DNA from: MGIIa-K1 sp964577145
GTDB lineage: Archaea > Thermoplasmatota > Poseidoniia > Poseidoniales > Poseidoniaceae
Length of the DNA: 64,000 bases
Reading direction: 5' to 3'
NCBI GenBank assembly: GCA_964577145.1
Contig: CAZNXM010000001.1
Span: forward strand, 34,355-98,354
Part shown: positions 1 through 8,640 of the stretch, piece by piece
Numbering within the stretch: the stretch's first letter is position 1
Layout of the letters: the number at the start of each line of letters is the position of its first letter
Made by a program: the position numbers and the translations under genes
The notes under the pieces: generated by a model
What the model saw: the letters and a program-made list of their open reading frames with translations, nothing else
What the model was told of the DNA's origin: nothing
The model's database searches: none

Positions 1-71
1 TGTTATGCCCATTAGGTAATACTTGGTTACCGGAGTATAAACAAACGAGGCGGGGGGGCCGTGGGCTCCCA

Positions 72-683
72 TCATTCATCTGGAACAAAGCAATCATCAT
101 CGATTTCGTGAATCTGACCAGTCATTAGCAGATGGTCCAACGCTTCGTCACATTCTTCTGTAGCGATTCCACCACTTAGAAGGGGGGAAAATAGTTCTTC
201 AATGTTCACAAAAGGCGCCCCATTTCCGATTTTATCTTGTGCGCCCATTAACATCATCTGTGCGGCTACTGCAAGTAATGGGTCATCACATGAATCACCT
301 GGAACAAAGGATAGGAATGTGTTTGCTGGATGCGGCTCCTCGACAATTTCCTCTATCCTATTTGTTAGATGCTTCAATTGTTCTGGGATATCAAAGCAAT
401 CGAATAGATTGGTTTGACCTGATGACGTTTCACGCATATCCTTTGGATGAAGGCGTTTTGCGACTGACTCAATGCGATGCATCCGTTGCTCAAGTTGAAT
501 TCGTTCACGCTCAAGGTCATGCGTCAGCAAACGCAAATCTTCGTTTGCCTTCTGTATTAGCCAATCTTCAAGAGTGAAATTTGGGTCAATACCAATCATC
601 GTATCTACAAAGTGCTTGACAGCAAGCGGCAACTGGTCGACGTGTATCTTTCCTTCTGCACTCTCGCGTCCATCATCAACCAT
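72..683 (-). CDS. Hypothetical protein, coiled coil plus acidic C-terminal domain
   Basis: This 203-residue protein is not recognised. The middle (about residues 48-80) is rich in Leu, Glu and Arg and looks like a coiled coil. The last 50 residues form an acidic segment with a helix-helix-strand look that could be a small winged helix, but there is no diagnostic motif. There is no signal peptide or membrane segment, so it is probably cytoplasmic. It is transcribed divergently from the dehydrogenase gene to its right; the short region between them holds no gene. That it is a real gene rests on its protein-like composition and on its tidy position; function is unknown. Confidence 0.65.
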   Translation of the reverse strand: MVDDGRESAEGKIHVDQLPLAVKHFVDTMIGIDPNFTLEDWLIQKANEDLRLLTHDLERERIQLEQRMHRIESVAKRLHPKDMRETSSGQTNLFDCFDIPEQLKHLTNRIEEIVEEPHPANTFLSFVPGDSCDDPLLAVAAQMMLMGAQDKIGNGAPFVNIEELFSPLLSGGIATEECDEALDHLLMTGQIHEIDDDCFVPDE

Positions 684-869
684 GCTTACCCTCGGTGTTG
701 TGACGCTCTATGAAGGTATAGCATTAGCAATCAACCCCTAGTTCGATTGGAGGACCGCAGCACTGCGCGGAATATATTACAAAAAATCACTCCATCGGTC
801 AGGAACCTCTTTCCTCAACCGATAATAACACAGGGACGCGTTCATGTAGGGGCGACCAATGGCCCGGTT

Positions 870-2051
870 ATGAGCGACCACCGCATCGCAATCTTACCCG
901 GCGACGGAACTGGAAGAGAAGTTGCGGTAGAGGCGCAACGTATTCTGAACACGATTGAAGCTCACACCAACCACGGATTCGAGCAGAATGTCATTTCATG
1001 CGGAGGGCAACATTATTTGGAAACGGGTGAAGAGTGGCCCGAGGGTTCATTTGAATATTGCCGCGATGAAGCAGATGCAATTTTTCTCGGCGCTATTGGC
1101 CACCCTGGTGCAACCTTGCCAAATGGCGATCTTGCAGGAGGATCAGTAATTTTAGGAATGCGAAGCGGCCTAGACCTCTATGCAAACGTGCGTCCAATAA
1201 AGCTCTACGAAGGAGTACCTCACAAAGTCCATGGAAAATTCACACAGATATGGGAGCCAGGAATGGTAGATATGACAATTCTTCGAGAGAATACCGAAGG
1301 GCTGTACCACTCACTATTGCGGCGTTGTGCAGATCGTGCATTAGGACGTGAATTGTACGAGCCCCCAGAGATGACATTCCCCGGCCTTGAAGGCGAGGTA
1401 GCGTACGACCCTCGCCCGATATCTGCAAATGGAACTGAGCGCTTGGTGCGTATGGGATTTGAAATCGCTGAAACAAGAAATGGTGCACCTGCAGATGGAG
1501 CAAAGCGCGTTTCGTGCATCGACAAGAGCAATGTAACAAGGGGCTGCCAATTATTCCGTAGAACCTTTGACAAGGTTGCAGCAAACTATCCTAGCACAGA
1601 ATGCGACTATGGCTACATAGATGCCTTCATGCAATGGATTACTAGAAACCCTGAGCATTACGATGTCGTTGTTTCGTCGAACTTATTCGGCGACATTGCA
1701 ACTGATTTAGGAGCAGTACTTCAAGGAGGAATGGGGATGGCAGCATCTGGAAATATTGGAGACAATCATGCGTTCTTCGAACCCGTTCATGGTTCAGCGC
1801 CAAAACACGCAGGACAGAATAAAGTAAATCCAATTGCCAGTATCAATTCAATTCAGATGATGCTTGAATGGCTAGGACGACGTAACGGCATCGATGAATT
1901 AGTCTCGATTGCAGGACTGATTGATGATAGCGTTGCAGACCATCTCAAGAAGGGTAATGCATTAACATATGATTTGGGAGGGGATGCAAGTTGCTCATTC
2001 GTGGGAGAATCTATTGCTAACCGCCTTGCGACAAAACTTTCCGAATTGTGA
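870..2051 (+). CDS. Isocitrate/isopropylmalate dehydrogenase family protein
   Basis: NAD(P)-dependent beta-decarboxylating dehydrogenase, about 393 residues, the family's usual length. The N-terminus reads MSDHRIAILPGDGTG, the typical first strand and nucleotide-site loop, so the ATG at 870 is preferred to the longer in-frame ORF that begins at 747. Other family marks are ILRENTEGLY (substrate loop), SCIDKSNVTRG, the metal-binding segment SNLFGDIATDLGA, and FEPVHGSAPKHAG near the C-terminus. These place it in the family of LeuB, Icd, homoisocitrate and tartrate dehydrogenases. The exact substrate cannot be fixed from the sequence and no leucine genes lie beside it; 3-isopropylmalate is a reasonable guess. 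It abuts the convergent gene at 2052. Confidence 0.88.
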   Translation: MSDHRIAILPGDGTGREVAVEAQRILNTIEAHTNHGFEQNVISCGGQHYLETGEEWPEGSFEYCRDEADAIFLGAIGHPGATLPNGDLAGGSVILGMRSGLDLYANVRPIKLYEGVPHKVHGKFTQIWEPGMVDMTILRENTEGLYHSLLRRCADRALGRELYEPPEMTFPGLEGEVAYDPRPISANGTERLVRMGFEIAETRNGAPADGAKRVSCIDKSNVTRGCQLFRRTFDKVAANYPSTECDYGYIDAFMQWITRNPEHYDVVVSSNLFGDIATDLGAVLQGGMGMAASGNIGDNHAFFEPVHGSAPKHAGQNKVNPIASINSIQMMLEWLGRRNGIDELVSIAGLIDDSVADHLKKGNALTYDLGGDASCSFVGESIANRLATKLSEL

Positions 2052-2612
2052 TCATTCAGATTCACTATTCTGCCGTTCTCTCCAAGCCTGTTCAAATTGG
2101 GCCCAGAGCTCAGTTTCAACCTGTTGTCTAATTTCGACCTCAAGAATAGGTCGAAGTACATCTTCAGCTTCAGCAAATGCTTGCTCCTTTACAGCAACCC
2201 ATTTCTCTTCTTCAGTGTCCATCTGATTCCTTCTAACTTCAGCAACTACAATTCTTTCAATTTCCTTGAGGAGCCGACCTACAACTTCCAATTCCCATGC
2301 TTCATGCGGATGAGGAAGTTGCATCCGGGCCACTTCATTTCGAAGAGTAGCAACAATCCTTGCTCTGACCGGGTTTCCTATTGCAAAATCATGGGCGCCT
2401 GAGACAAAACCAACTAAAGCATCAACCCACTCCTTTTGGCTTATTTCATGTCCACATCCCGGGCATGAAGAGTCAGAGGACTGCTCATCAGGTTTTCTTT
2501 TTTTGCGAGGACTTCTGCGACGTTTGGGCGCTTCCATTTCGTCGATATCAAAGGAAACAGACGTACCAAACCCGCCCTTTTCCATAGAACCGAGTGAGCG
2601 CCTTTCTTCCAT
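2052..2612 (-). CDS. Hypothetical protein with half zinc-ribbon and coiled coil
   Basis: Unrecognised 186-residue soluble protein. Residues about 28-45 are a basic stretch of Arg, Lys and Pro; next comes a single CPGCGHE knuckle followed by a predicted globular helical region. The last 90 residues are dominated by Glu-, Arg- and Ala-rich helix that looks like a coiled coil. Only one CxxC pair is present, so metal binding would need a second chain or other ligands. Its stop abuts the stop of the convergent dehydrogenase. The start may be the ATG at residue 10 instead. Nothing nearby tells its role. Confidence 0.6.
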   Translation of the reverse strand: MEERRSLGSMEKGGFGTSVSFDIDEMEAPKRRRSPRKKRKPDEQSSDSSCPGCGHEISQKEWVDALVGFVSGAHDFAIGNPVRARIVATLRNEVARMQLPHPHEAWELEVVGRLLKEIERIVVAEVRRNQMDTEEEKWVAVKEQAFAEAEDVLRPILEVEIRQQVETELWAQFEQAWRERQNSESE

Positions 2613-2664
2613 TCTATCAGTAATAAGTTATTTCCATGGGTGATAAATATAACGCCTGCAAATG

Positions 2665-3414
2665 TCACTTATCGGCGAATAAAACCATATTATCAACGAT
2701 ATGGGACAAAGCCGACTGCAATATTGCCTGATTATCCCATTTTGTGATTGGCGGGTCAGAATGAATATGGTGAATAATATTCAATGCCACTCTAGACAAT
2801 TCATCGACAATAGTGACTGTTGCCATCCTCGCGGTTCGTGAAAGGGGGTTTAGGTCAACAACGAGGACTTCCTTACCCATTGCCACTAGTGCTTCACATC
2901 TATCTCCATCTTCAAGAGGAACCAATATCACATCTGCATTGAGGATTCCATTGGTGTGGCAATTTGCTCGAGGACCTTCTAATCCAGGAATGCGTCCATC
3001 TGGGGCTGCACCTAATATTTCAACATCAATATCGTGTTTGTCTTTAATCTCTTCAAGATGGCTAAGTAGGGCGGCCATTCGTTCAGGTGTGCGATAAAAA
3101 ATGTTGACTTCTACCGGGCAAGAGAGTAATTGCGCCACTTCAAGAAGCTCCTTTCCAGCCAATGCAACCGCATTACCGTTAAGGGAAATTACCGGCCTCT
3201 TAGCACCAAGGAGTCTTGCAGCGACCTCCTTTGCCGCATCCATGGCAGATGGTATCGTCTGTTCTCCCAATAGGTAATCGTATGCCTCGCCCCTGCCGTG
3301 TGCAATCAGCGCAGAGCCTGCAAGCAAGCCTTTGCTAGCAGCCTCTTCAAGGCGGTGGCGCATTAGTAGTGAGCGATATCTTGGATGAGAAGGGTCAGCA
3401 ATATGTTCGCCCAT
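2665..3414 (-). CDS. 4-phosphopantoate--beta-alanine ligase (archaeal phosphopantothenate synthetase)
   Basis: Cytoplasmic enzyme of archaeal CoA synthesis: it joins 4-phosphopantoate to beta-alanine using ATP, a route that differs from the bacterial PanC/CoaA order. The family signature is clear near the N-terminus, HPRYRSLLMRHRLEEA followed by AHGRGEAYDYLLGE, and further on ISLNGNAVALAG and the C-terminal LNPLSRTARMA. Length (about 249 residues) fits the family (formerly DUF137). The start is set at 3414 because a GAGGTG Shine-Dalgarno stands six bases before that ATG; the ORF reaches up to 3441. It follows nadC after 10 bases, so the two are probably co-transcribed. The preceding pathway enzyme, pantoate kinase, is in this window at 40663. 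Confidence 0.9.
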   Translation of the reverse strand: MGEHIADPSHPRYRSLLMRHRLEEAASKGLLAGSALIAHGRGEAYDYLLGEQTIPSAMDAAKEVAARLLGAKRPVISLNGNAVALAGKELLEVAQLLSCPVEVNIFYRTPERMAALLSHLEEIKDKHDIDVEILGAAPDGRIPGLEGPRANCHTNGILNADVILVPLEDGDRCEALVAMGKEVLVVDLNPLSRTARMATVTIVDELSRVALNIIHHIHSDPPITKWDNQAILQSALSHIVDNMVLFADK

Positions 3415-3424
3415 CGGGAGCACC

Positions 3425-4369
3425 TCATGCATCATTTGCAAGCATCGAAAGATCTAGTGGAGTCGTCCCTCTGTTTATCGTACTAGTAGAAAGTACATCG
3501 ACACCACATTTGCGCCAATCTTCTAAATCTTTCAGGACAATTCCTCCACTAGCCTCAATGCAAACATGCTCTCTAAGTCCCATTTCATCTAATTCTGAAC
3601 AAACTGCACTGCAGCGTTCAGGGCCAAAATTATCGAGCATCAAGACCAGCCGTCCACAACCAGTCTTCATTCTCTTTTCAGACCAGGCAAAGGCCGCCAT
3701 TATTGCTTCCTTTTCTTGTCTGACCTCAATTTCTAGAAACGCCCCGACTTCATCAACATCAACCTCAGAAATCAATCTCCCAATACGTGCGCCATGACTA
3801 TCGAGTCCAGGGTACATTGCTGCAAGGTCATTTTCCTTAATCATCTTCGCATCATCTCGTGATAGGCGATGACTAAGCCCCCCTCCCAAATGCACGGCCC
3901 ATTTATCGAGCAATCCCCAAATCGTCTTTCTTGTACAGGCGATTTGGCCTGGGGCCTTTGTAGACCATTTTTTGGCTTCTGTAGCAATTCCTGATAATTG
4001 GCCAAGTATATTGAGAATAGTTCGTTCTAGAGCGAGAATTGCTTCTTTGTCTCCTCTAATCGTAGCAATTTCATCTCCGGACGCTATACTGCGGCCATCA
4101 GTACAGGACCAAGAGATATCGAGACTCCCTGCCCAAATTTGCAACATATGGTCAACTGCTGCACAACCAACAAGAACTCCTTCTCCTCTAGAGAAAATTT
4201 TCGCCTCAATATTTTCTGAACCACCCATGAAAGGCATGTCTATACCATCATCGGCGAGAAGAGCGCTAGTCCAGCGATCAAAACTGGAAATTAACAAACG
4301 ACTAGCCCCTCCAGAAGGGTTCCAGAGTTTGCCGCCTCTGTCGTGAGGCGGACGTTGCCTTTCGGCCAT
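3425..4369 (-). CDS. nadC: Nicotinate-nucleotide pyrophosphorylase (quinolinate phosphoribosyltransferase)
   Basis: Makes nicotinate mononucleotide from quinolinate and PRPP with loss of CO2, in NAD synthesis. The family core is seen at about residues 130-185: LNILGQLSGIAT, then ACTRKTIWGLLDKWAV, then HLGGGLSHR and the phosphate-binding KENDL. A late segment CIEASGGI matches the family's EASGGI loop. Length 314 is slightly above the usual 280-300. No nadA or nadB is in the window. It is the first gene of a two-gene unit with phosphopantothenate synthetase; both feed cofactor synthesis. ModD-like paralogues share the fold, but the quinolinate-site Arg/His-rich segment favours NadC. Confidence 0.88.
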   Translation of the reverse strand: MAERQRPPHDRGGKLWNPSGGASRLLISSFDRWTSALLADDGIDMPFMGGSENIEAKIFSRGEGVLVGCAAVDHMLQIWAGSLDISWSCTDGRSIASGDEIATIRGDKEAILALERTILNILGQLSGIATEAKKWSTKAPGQIACTRKTIWGLLDKWAVHLGGGLSHRLSRDDAKMIKENDLAAMYPGLDSHGARIGRLISEVDVDEVGAFLEIEVRQEKEAIMAAFAWSEKRMKTGCGRLVLMLDNFGPERCSAVCSELDEMGLREHVCIEASGGIVLKDLEDWRKCGVDVLSTSTINRGTTPLDLSMLANDA

Positions 4370-4423
4370 GGTCTTGGCTGGGAGGACGAGGACTTCATGG
4401 TTACCTACGTCTTCGAGGGGGAT

Positions 4424-5317
4424 ATGAAGCGGGTACTTGTGGTCGGTGCGGGCCTTCAGGGTCTAGCATGCGCAGTCCGCAAACATCTTGCAAAAAACCA
4501 AGTTGTCATTCTTGAAAAGAGAGAGAGAATCGGTGGTCGCGGGACTTCTCAAGATATACACGGGTTCCAATTAGAGCATGGTCCACATTTGCTTCTCAAA
4601 GGGGGCCCTCTCCATAAAATGGTGAAAAAAGTCAGCAAAGTAAAGCCTAGTTTGTGGGCAATACGCCCACAGAAAATAATGATTGTAGGTCATGGCCCTC
4701 TCTATCCAGTAAATAGCCCAAAAGACCTGCTATCGCTGAAAATGGGACAGGACCCAATAAGAGATGATGCAATGAAATTAATTTCGGGCTGGGGGCAAGA
4801 TATTCCTGAACGCCGTAAAGCATTGCTAAAAGGGAAATTATGCGTTGTTGGCGAGGGATGGTCAGGATTGGTAGGCAGATTAGCCTCCTCTTTAGAGGAA
4901 GTTGGTGTACCAATTCAGCCGTCTTGTGAGGTTGCTGAGGTTAGAGACGATGGTGTAACTCTTGCAAACGGCACGAGAATTCCGGCTGATGAAGTTATCA
5001 TGGCAACTGGAAAGGCAAAAGGAAAACCAGTGAAAGTCAGCACACTCGACATTGTTCTAGACAACAAACCTCTTGATGGCCTACATGGAATAATCAAGGG
5101 CGATGTTGCAGTAATCGATTTAGCTGCAATTCATCCGATGAAATCCCAGGGAAAGAGCCACCTTTCGTGCATTGCATTGGAAGGAGGAATTGAAGCAATA
5201 GAGTCCCTTCTCGATGAAAGAGTATCAGGATGGCGAAGCCACATTTTAGTGAAGAGGGCTAACAAATCAATCACATTGACCGATTCCGAAGGCGGTCTTG
5301 CTGATGCGAGAATGTGA
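4424..5317 (+). CDS. FAD-dependent oxidoreductase (amine oxidase/phytoene desaturase-like)
   Basis: The N-terminus starts with a Rossmann FAD-binding signature, KRVLVVGAGLQGLACA, followed by the ADP-ribose strand VVILEKRERIGGR and a GFQLEHGPHLL segment typical of the NAD(P)-binding_8/amine oxidase superfamily. A second FAD-contact segment, PADEVIMATGKAKGK, is present. The protein is about 297 residues, shorter than usual (420-500), so the substrate domain is reduced. The ATG at 4424 has a GAGGGG sequence just upstream; the ORF extends to 4343 but the extra residues do not resemble the family. Substrate unknown. It is divergent from nadC and 26 bases ahead of the exonuclease gene. Confidence 0.75.
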   Translation: MKRVLVVGAGLQGLACAVRKHLAKNQVVILEKRERIGGRGTSQDIHGFQLEHGPHLLLKGGPLHKMVKKVSKVKPSLWAIRPQKIMIVGHGPLYPVNSPKDLLSLKMGQDPIRDDAMKLISGWGQDIPERRKALLKGKLCVVGEGWSGLVGRLASSLEEVGVPIQPSCEVAEVRDDGVTLANGTRIPADEVIMATGKAKGKPVKVSTLDIVLDNKPLDGLHGIIKGDVAVIDLAAIHPMKSQGKSHLSCIALEGGIEAIESLLDERVSGWRSHILVKRANKSITLTDSEGGLADARM

Positions 5318-5343
5318 AGTACTGTCGACATAGACAGAGCCTC

Positions 5344-6120
5344 ATGAGAATCGTAACTTGGAATGTTAATGGCATCAGAGCAGCGATTAGAAAGGGCATT
5401 GACCGCTTCTTTGAGGAGATTGACGCTGATGTTTGGATGCTCCAAGAAGTCCGCTGTTTACCTGAACAACTGCCCAAAGATTGGGCTCTCCCCGAGGGGT
5501 ACGAATGGATAATGCATCCAGCTCAAAAGAAAGGCTATTCTGGAGTAGCAACCATTTCTAGAATTGGCATGAAAGAAGTTTCCAGAGGGATGGATGGCCA
5601 ACTAGACCCAAACGATTCCGAGGGCCGAATTTTGGTTACAGAGCACGAAGGAATGACCCTTGTCAATACCTACCTTCCAAGCGGGTCAGCAAAAATTGAA
5701 CGCCAATTTTACAAGGAAGGTTGGATGGATGAATGGAGAGACTTCGTAAGGCCATTATTGTCCAGCAAAAAACCGGTAATTCTTGCAGGCGACCTAAATA
5801 TTGCACATACTGAAGATGATATTTGGAATCCACGTGGCAATGCGAATACTAGTGGTTTCTTGCCGCAGGAGAGAGAGTGGCTTACGGAGTTACTAGCAGA
5901 AGGATGGTGTGATCTTTTTCGAGAGAGCGTAGGTGAAGGCGAGAAAATTTACTCCTGGTGGTCTAATAGAGGCCAGGCTAGAGTCAAAGACCGCGGTTGG
6001 AGAATCGACTATCTATTGGGGAATGCAGCAGCGACAAATCGCCTTGAAGGTTGTAGAATAGAGAGGAGAGGGGGCCTGGAAGTTTCAGACCATGCTCCAG
6101 TTATTCTCGACCTTCACTGA
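5344..6120 (+). CDS. xth: Exodeoxyribonuclease III / AP endonuclease
   Basis: Mg-dependent repair nuclease of the exonuclease III family that cuts at abasic sites and trims 3' ends. Motifs in order: MRIVTWNVNGIRAAI at the start, WMLQEVR with the metal-binding Glu, GYSGVATISR, LAGDLNIAH (catalytic Asp-Asn), WWSNRGQAR, RIDYLLG and SDHAPVILDL at the end with the catalytic His. Length of about 258 residues is normal. The start at 5344 is chosen because the conserved first strand begins there. It lies just behind the FAD oxidoreductase gene and overlaps the convergent Pcc1-like gene by seven bases. Confidence 0.95.
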   Translation: MRIVTWNVNGIRAAIRKGIDRFFEEIDADVWMLQEVRCLPEQLPKDWALPEGYEWIMHPAQKKGYSGVATISRIGMKEVSRGMDGQLDPNDSEGRILVTEHEGMTLVNTYLPSGSAKIERQFYKEGWMDEWRDFVRPLLSSKKPVILAGDLNIAHTEDDIWNPRGNANTSGFLPQEREWLTELLAEGWCDLFRESVGEGEKIYSWWSNRGQARVKDRGWRIDYLLGNAAATNRLEGCRIERRGGLEVSDHAPVILDLH

Positions 6121-6332
6121 CCATCTTCTGCATCAGAAAACAGGGTCAGGATTTCATCGACAATCGCTCGAAGTTTATCCATAGAATCAGCGGTAATAGT
6201 TAGGGAAAGCGATGCTAAATCACCATCGATTTTCAATTCCGTTACTATGTCTTCAGGCACCAAACCGGCATACCTTTGCCCGTTAGCGACCGGGCCGTTC
6301 CACTCGATAGTAGTTTGATGGACCTCTGCCAT
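6114..6332 (-). CDS. KEOPS complex Pcc1-like subunit
   Basis: Small 72-residue protein. The pattern of a short N-terminal strand, a segment LVPEDIVTELKIDGD, then strand LASLSLTITA and a helix SMDKLRAIVDEILTLFSDAED resembles the Pcc1 family, the dimerisation subunit of the KEOPS complex that makes the N6-threonylcarbamoyl modification of ANN-decoding tRNAs. Such proteins are 75-90 residues long. The call rests on pattern alone because so small a protein offers little to compare. No other KEOPS gene is nearby. It is convergent with exonuclease III and divergent from hflX, whose start lies 79 bases away. Confidence 0.55.
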   Translation of the reverse strand: MAEVHQTTIEWNGPVANGQRYAGLVPEDIVTELKIDGDLASLSLTITADSMDKLRAIVDEILTLFSDAEDGQ

Positions 6333-6411
6333 GAATTCATACCACTATTGCCCCCAAATGAGACTTACCCTCCTCCGAATCATTCAGGGTCCGTTTCCGT
6401 CTCGCGCACAC

Positions 6412-7737
6412 ATGGACGACGTAATTCCGATTCTTGCAGGGTCGGGAGGCGTTGGTCTTGGCGAAGCCAGAACTAGTCATCAAGGTAGAAAAGCCATCAT
6501 GCTTGTCAGAGAAGGCGACCCCGCAGAATTGGTAGCGCTTGCAGAGACAATGGGTATCGACATCATTGAAATTGAATTTCAAACGGGGACCCCAGACCCA
6601 AAAGGGTTCTTTGGAAAGGGGCGACTTCAAGACGTGGGCGATGAATTGTCAGGAATTGTTCCAGGACATCCATGGGAAGGTGTTGACTTAGTCATCGTAC
6701 ACTGTAATGCTACACCGCGCCAACTAGTGAATATTCACAACGTGGTAGGTGTAGAAACGTGGGATAGAGTGCGCTTACTACTCACGTTATTTACGAGCCA
6801 TGCTTCAAGCGTTGAAGCAAGGACACAGGTCAGGATTGCCCAACTTCAAGCGGATCGAACCATATTACGAGAACTTGCAAATCAGCAAACAACAGGTGAG
6901 CGAGCAGGATTTGGTGGCGGCGGCCGTCAGGCAATTCAAAATGTGCTTGGAACCACGAATCATGAACTCGCCCAACTTCGCAAACGTCAGAGTAAGCATG
7001 CTTTAGCACGCCGAGAAAGACGCAGACAACGTGTAAAAGGCGGGGCGAAAACCGTTGGTTTAGCAGGGTATACCAATGCGGGTAAATCCTCTCTATTCCT
7101 CGCCTTGTCAGGTAAGGAAGTCTTGGTCGAGGATAAATTATTCAGTACTTTAGAAACCACAATCGGAAGAATGGAAATGAGTCCACGAATTCTCTTAGCA
7201 GATACTATTGGATTCATCGATGAATTACCTTCTGAACTTCTCGATGCATTCCATGCTACATTGGATGAATCATTAGAATGTGATTTTCTACTTTTACTTG
7301 TAGATTCAAGTGATTCACCAGAGGAGTTGGAACGGAAACTTGAGACTAGCAGACGTGAAGCTTTGGAGCGTTCAAAGGATGACGATAGACAAATCCAACT
7401 CGTATTTACCAAATCTGACAAGCAAGGAGATATTGATGAAGCAATAGCCGTTGCCGCCGATAGAGGATTCCTAAATCCAATACTAGTTTCATCGGTTGAT
7501 GGCGATGGTTTAGAAATTCTTAGAGAGAGGATCCTTTACTCTCTTTACGGCCCCCAATTTACTGTAGAAGTATCCAAGGGGGAACCCAATGAAAGAGCTG
7601 CTGAATCATTTTTTAGTGAAATTCACGACCTTGGAATAGTCACAGAATTCAGCGATTATTCTCTTACACTTTGGTGCGATGAAGGCGAACTTTCCCGGCT
7701 TATTTCAAAATCGAATGGACGCGTCTCAATCAAGTAG
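6412..7737 (+). CDS. hflX: GTPase HflX
   Basis: Ribosome-associated GTPase of the HflX family, about 441 residues. The N-terminal domain carries the glycine-rich DPKGFFGKGRLQDV segment where the bacterial proteins have a conserved GxGK motif, followed by the long coiled region with QLQADRTILRELANQQ, a GFGGGGRQ segment, and the basic helix RKRQSKHALARRERRR. The G domain follows: Walker A GYTNAGKSS near residue 219, switch region LETTIGRME, G3 LADTIGFI, G4 FTKSDK (a variant of NKxD) and G5 SSVDGDG. The ORF runs up to 6331, but the conserved part begins after 6412. Family role: rescue or splitting of stalled ribosomes. Confidence 0.93.
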   Translation: MDDVIPILAGSGGVGLGEARTSHQGRKAIMLVREGDPAELVALAETMGIDIIEIEFQTGTPDPKGFFGKGRLQDVGDELSGIVPGHPWEGVDLVIVHCNATPRQLVNIHNVVGVETWDRVRLLLTLFTSHASSVEARTQVRIAQLQADRTILRELANQQTTGERAGFGGGGRQAIQNVLGTTNHELAQLRKRQSKHALARRERRRQRVKGGAKTVGLAGYTNAGKSSLFLALSGKEVLVEDKLFSTLETTIGRMEMSPRILLADTIGFIDELPSELLDAFHATLDESLECDFLLLLVDSSDSPEELERKLETSRREALERSKDDDRQIQLVFTKSDKQGDIDEAIAVAADRGFLNPILVSSVDGDGLEILRERILYSLYGPQFTVEVSKGEPNERAAESFFSEIHDLGIVTEFSDYSLTLWCDEGELSRLISKSNGRVSIK

Positions 7738-7758
7738 GACCGTCACTACGGCATAGCA

Positions 7759-8619
7759 ATGTCAGAACTTCTCGAAGAGGTTGACGACCTTCCAGAGGAA
7801 GAAACCGTTCTATTTTCTTCATCGGGAACAGCATTTGAGATTAAGTCTGAAGACGGGCATCCAATGTTGAGGGCAATAGGCATCTTCATTCTCTTCACCT
7901 GCGCTCTTGGTATAGCGAATGGAATGGATTATGTTTCACCAGATTCCGGAGTTATACGTCCCGACGAGTGGATCTATTCCATGGGAGAATCGGCTCCAAG
8001 AGGCTCAGGTATTCTAACCGGAGAAATTAATTCTGGTGAAGAGGGGTTACAAATTCACGTATCATCGAGAAATGCGGAAGGCATGTGGGTAGAGAACACA
8101 ACTGTTAGTGACGCAAATGGAAGTTTCAAAATCGAAGGAGTGAACCCAGGTCTTGGTTTTATCAAAATCCAACGAGTTCACAACGGAACTGATAATCTTG
8201 ACGAAGTCCACCATAGAATCATCATTTCTCCTCCCGTCTTTGGCGAAGCAGTAGGATATACCAATCTGAAATTTGATGTGCCAACCGAAGACCATTTCAA
8301 TGAACTTGAGTGTGAATATGATGGTAGCCCCTGCGTACGATTAATCGACCACACACCGAATGAAATGGAACATCCTATGATGGACCCTGCTGCTGCAGGA
8401 ATGTACATCATGATAGGGTGGGCTTTCATCGGCCTCTCTCTAATAGCAGCAGGTTTTGCATTATTCGGTATCAAAGACTCATCGCGAGGATTAATTCGAA
8501 CAGGCGCAGTTCTAGTATTCTTCACAGTAGGGCATTATTGGAGCGCTTGTTTGTTCGGCTTAGTAGCATTCCTCCTAACTTTCTCAGTCCCTCGCAGTAG
8601 CGTTGTACTCGACTCCTGA
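7759..8619 (+). CDS. Membrane protein with carboxypeptidase-regulatory-like domain
   Basis: Predicted membrane protein of 286 residues, not assigned to a named family. A cytoplasmic acidic head of about 35 residues precedes a first membrane segment (AIGIFILFTCALGIANGM). An extracellular domain follows, including GILTGEINSGEEGLQIHV and a VSDANGSFKIEGV strand pair of the CarboxypepD_reg beta-sandwich type, which often decorates archaeal surface proteins. Two or three further membrane helices close the protein (GMYIMIGWAFIGLSLIAAG and the segment near VFFTVGHYW). It sits 21 bases after hflX and 21 before the propeller gene, on the same strand, so the three may form one transcript. Confidence 0.7.
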   Translation: MSELLEEVDDLPEEETVLFSSSGTAFEIKSEDGHPMLRAIGIFILFTCALGIANGMDYVSPDSGVIRPDEWIYSMGESAPRGSGILTGEINSGEEGLQIHVSSRNAEGMWVENTTVSDANGSFKIEGVNPGLGFIKIQRVHNGTDNLDEVHHRIIISPPVFGEAVGYTNLKFDVPTEDHFNELECEYDGSPCVRLIDHTPNEMEHPMMDPAAAGMYIMIGWAFIGLSLIAAGFALFGIKDSSRGLIRTGAVLVFFTVGHYWSACLFGLVAFLLTFSVPRSSVVLDS

Positions 8620-8640
8620 GGGCGACAGTCTATTCACTCC

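Noticed and set aside
700..770. tRNA gene suggested by a GTTCGATT segment
   Set aside because: No T-arm stem, anticodon arm or acceptor stem can be formed around it.
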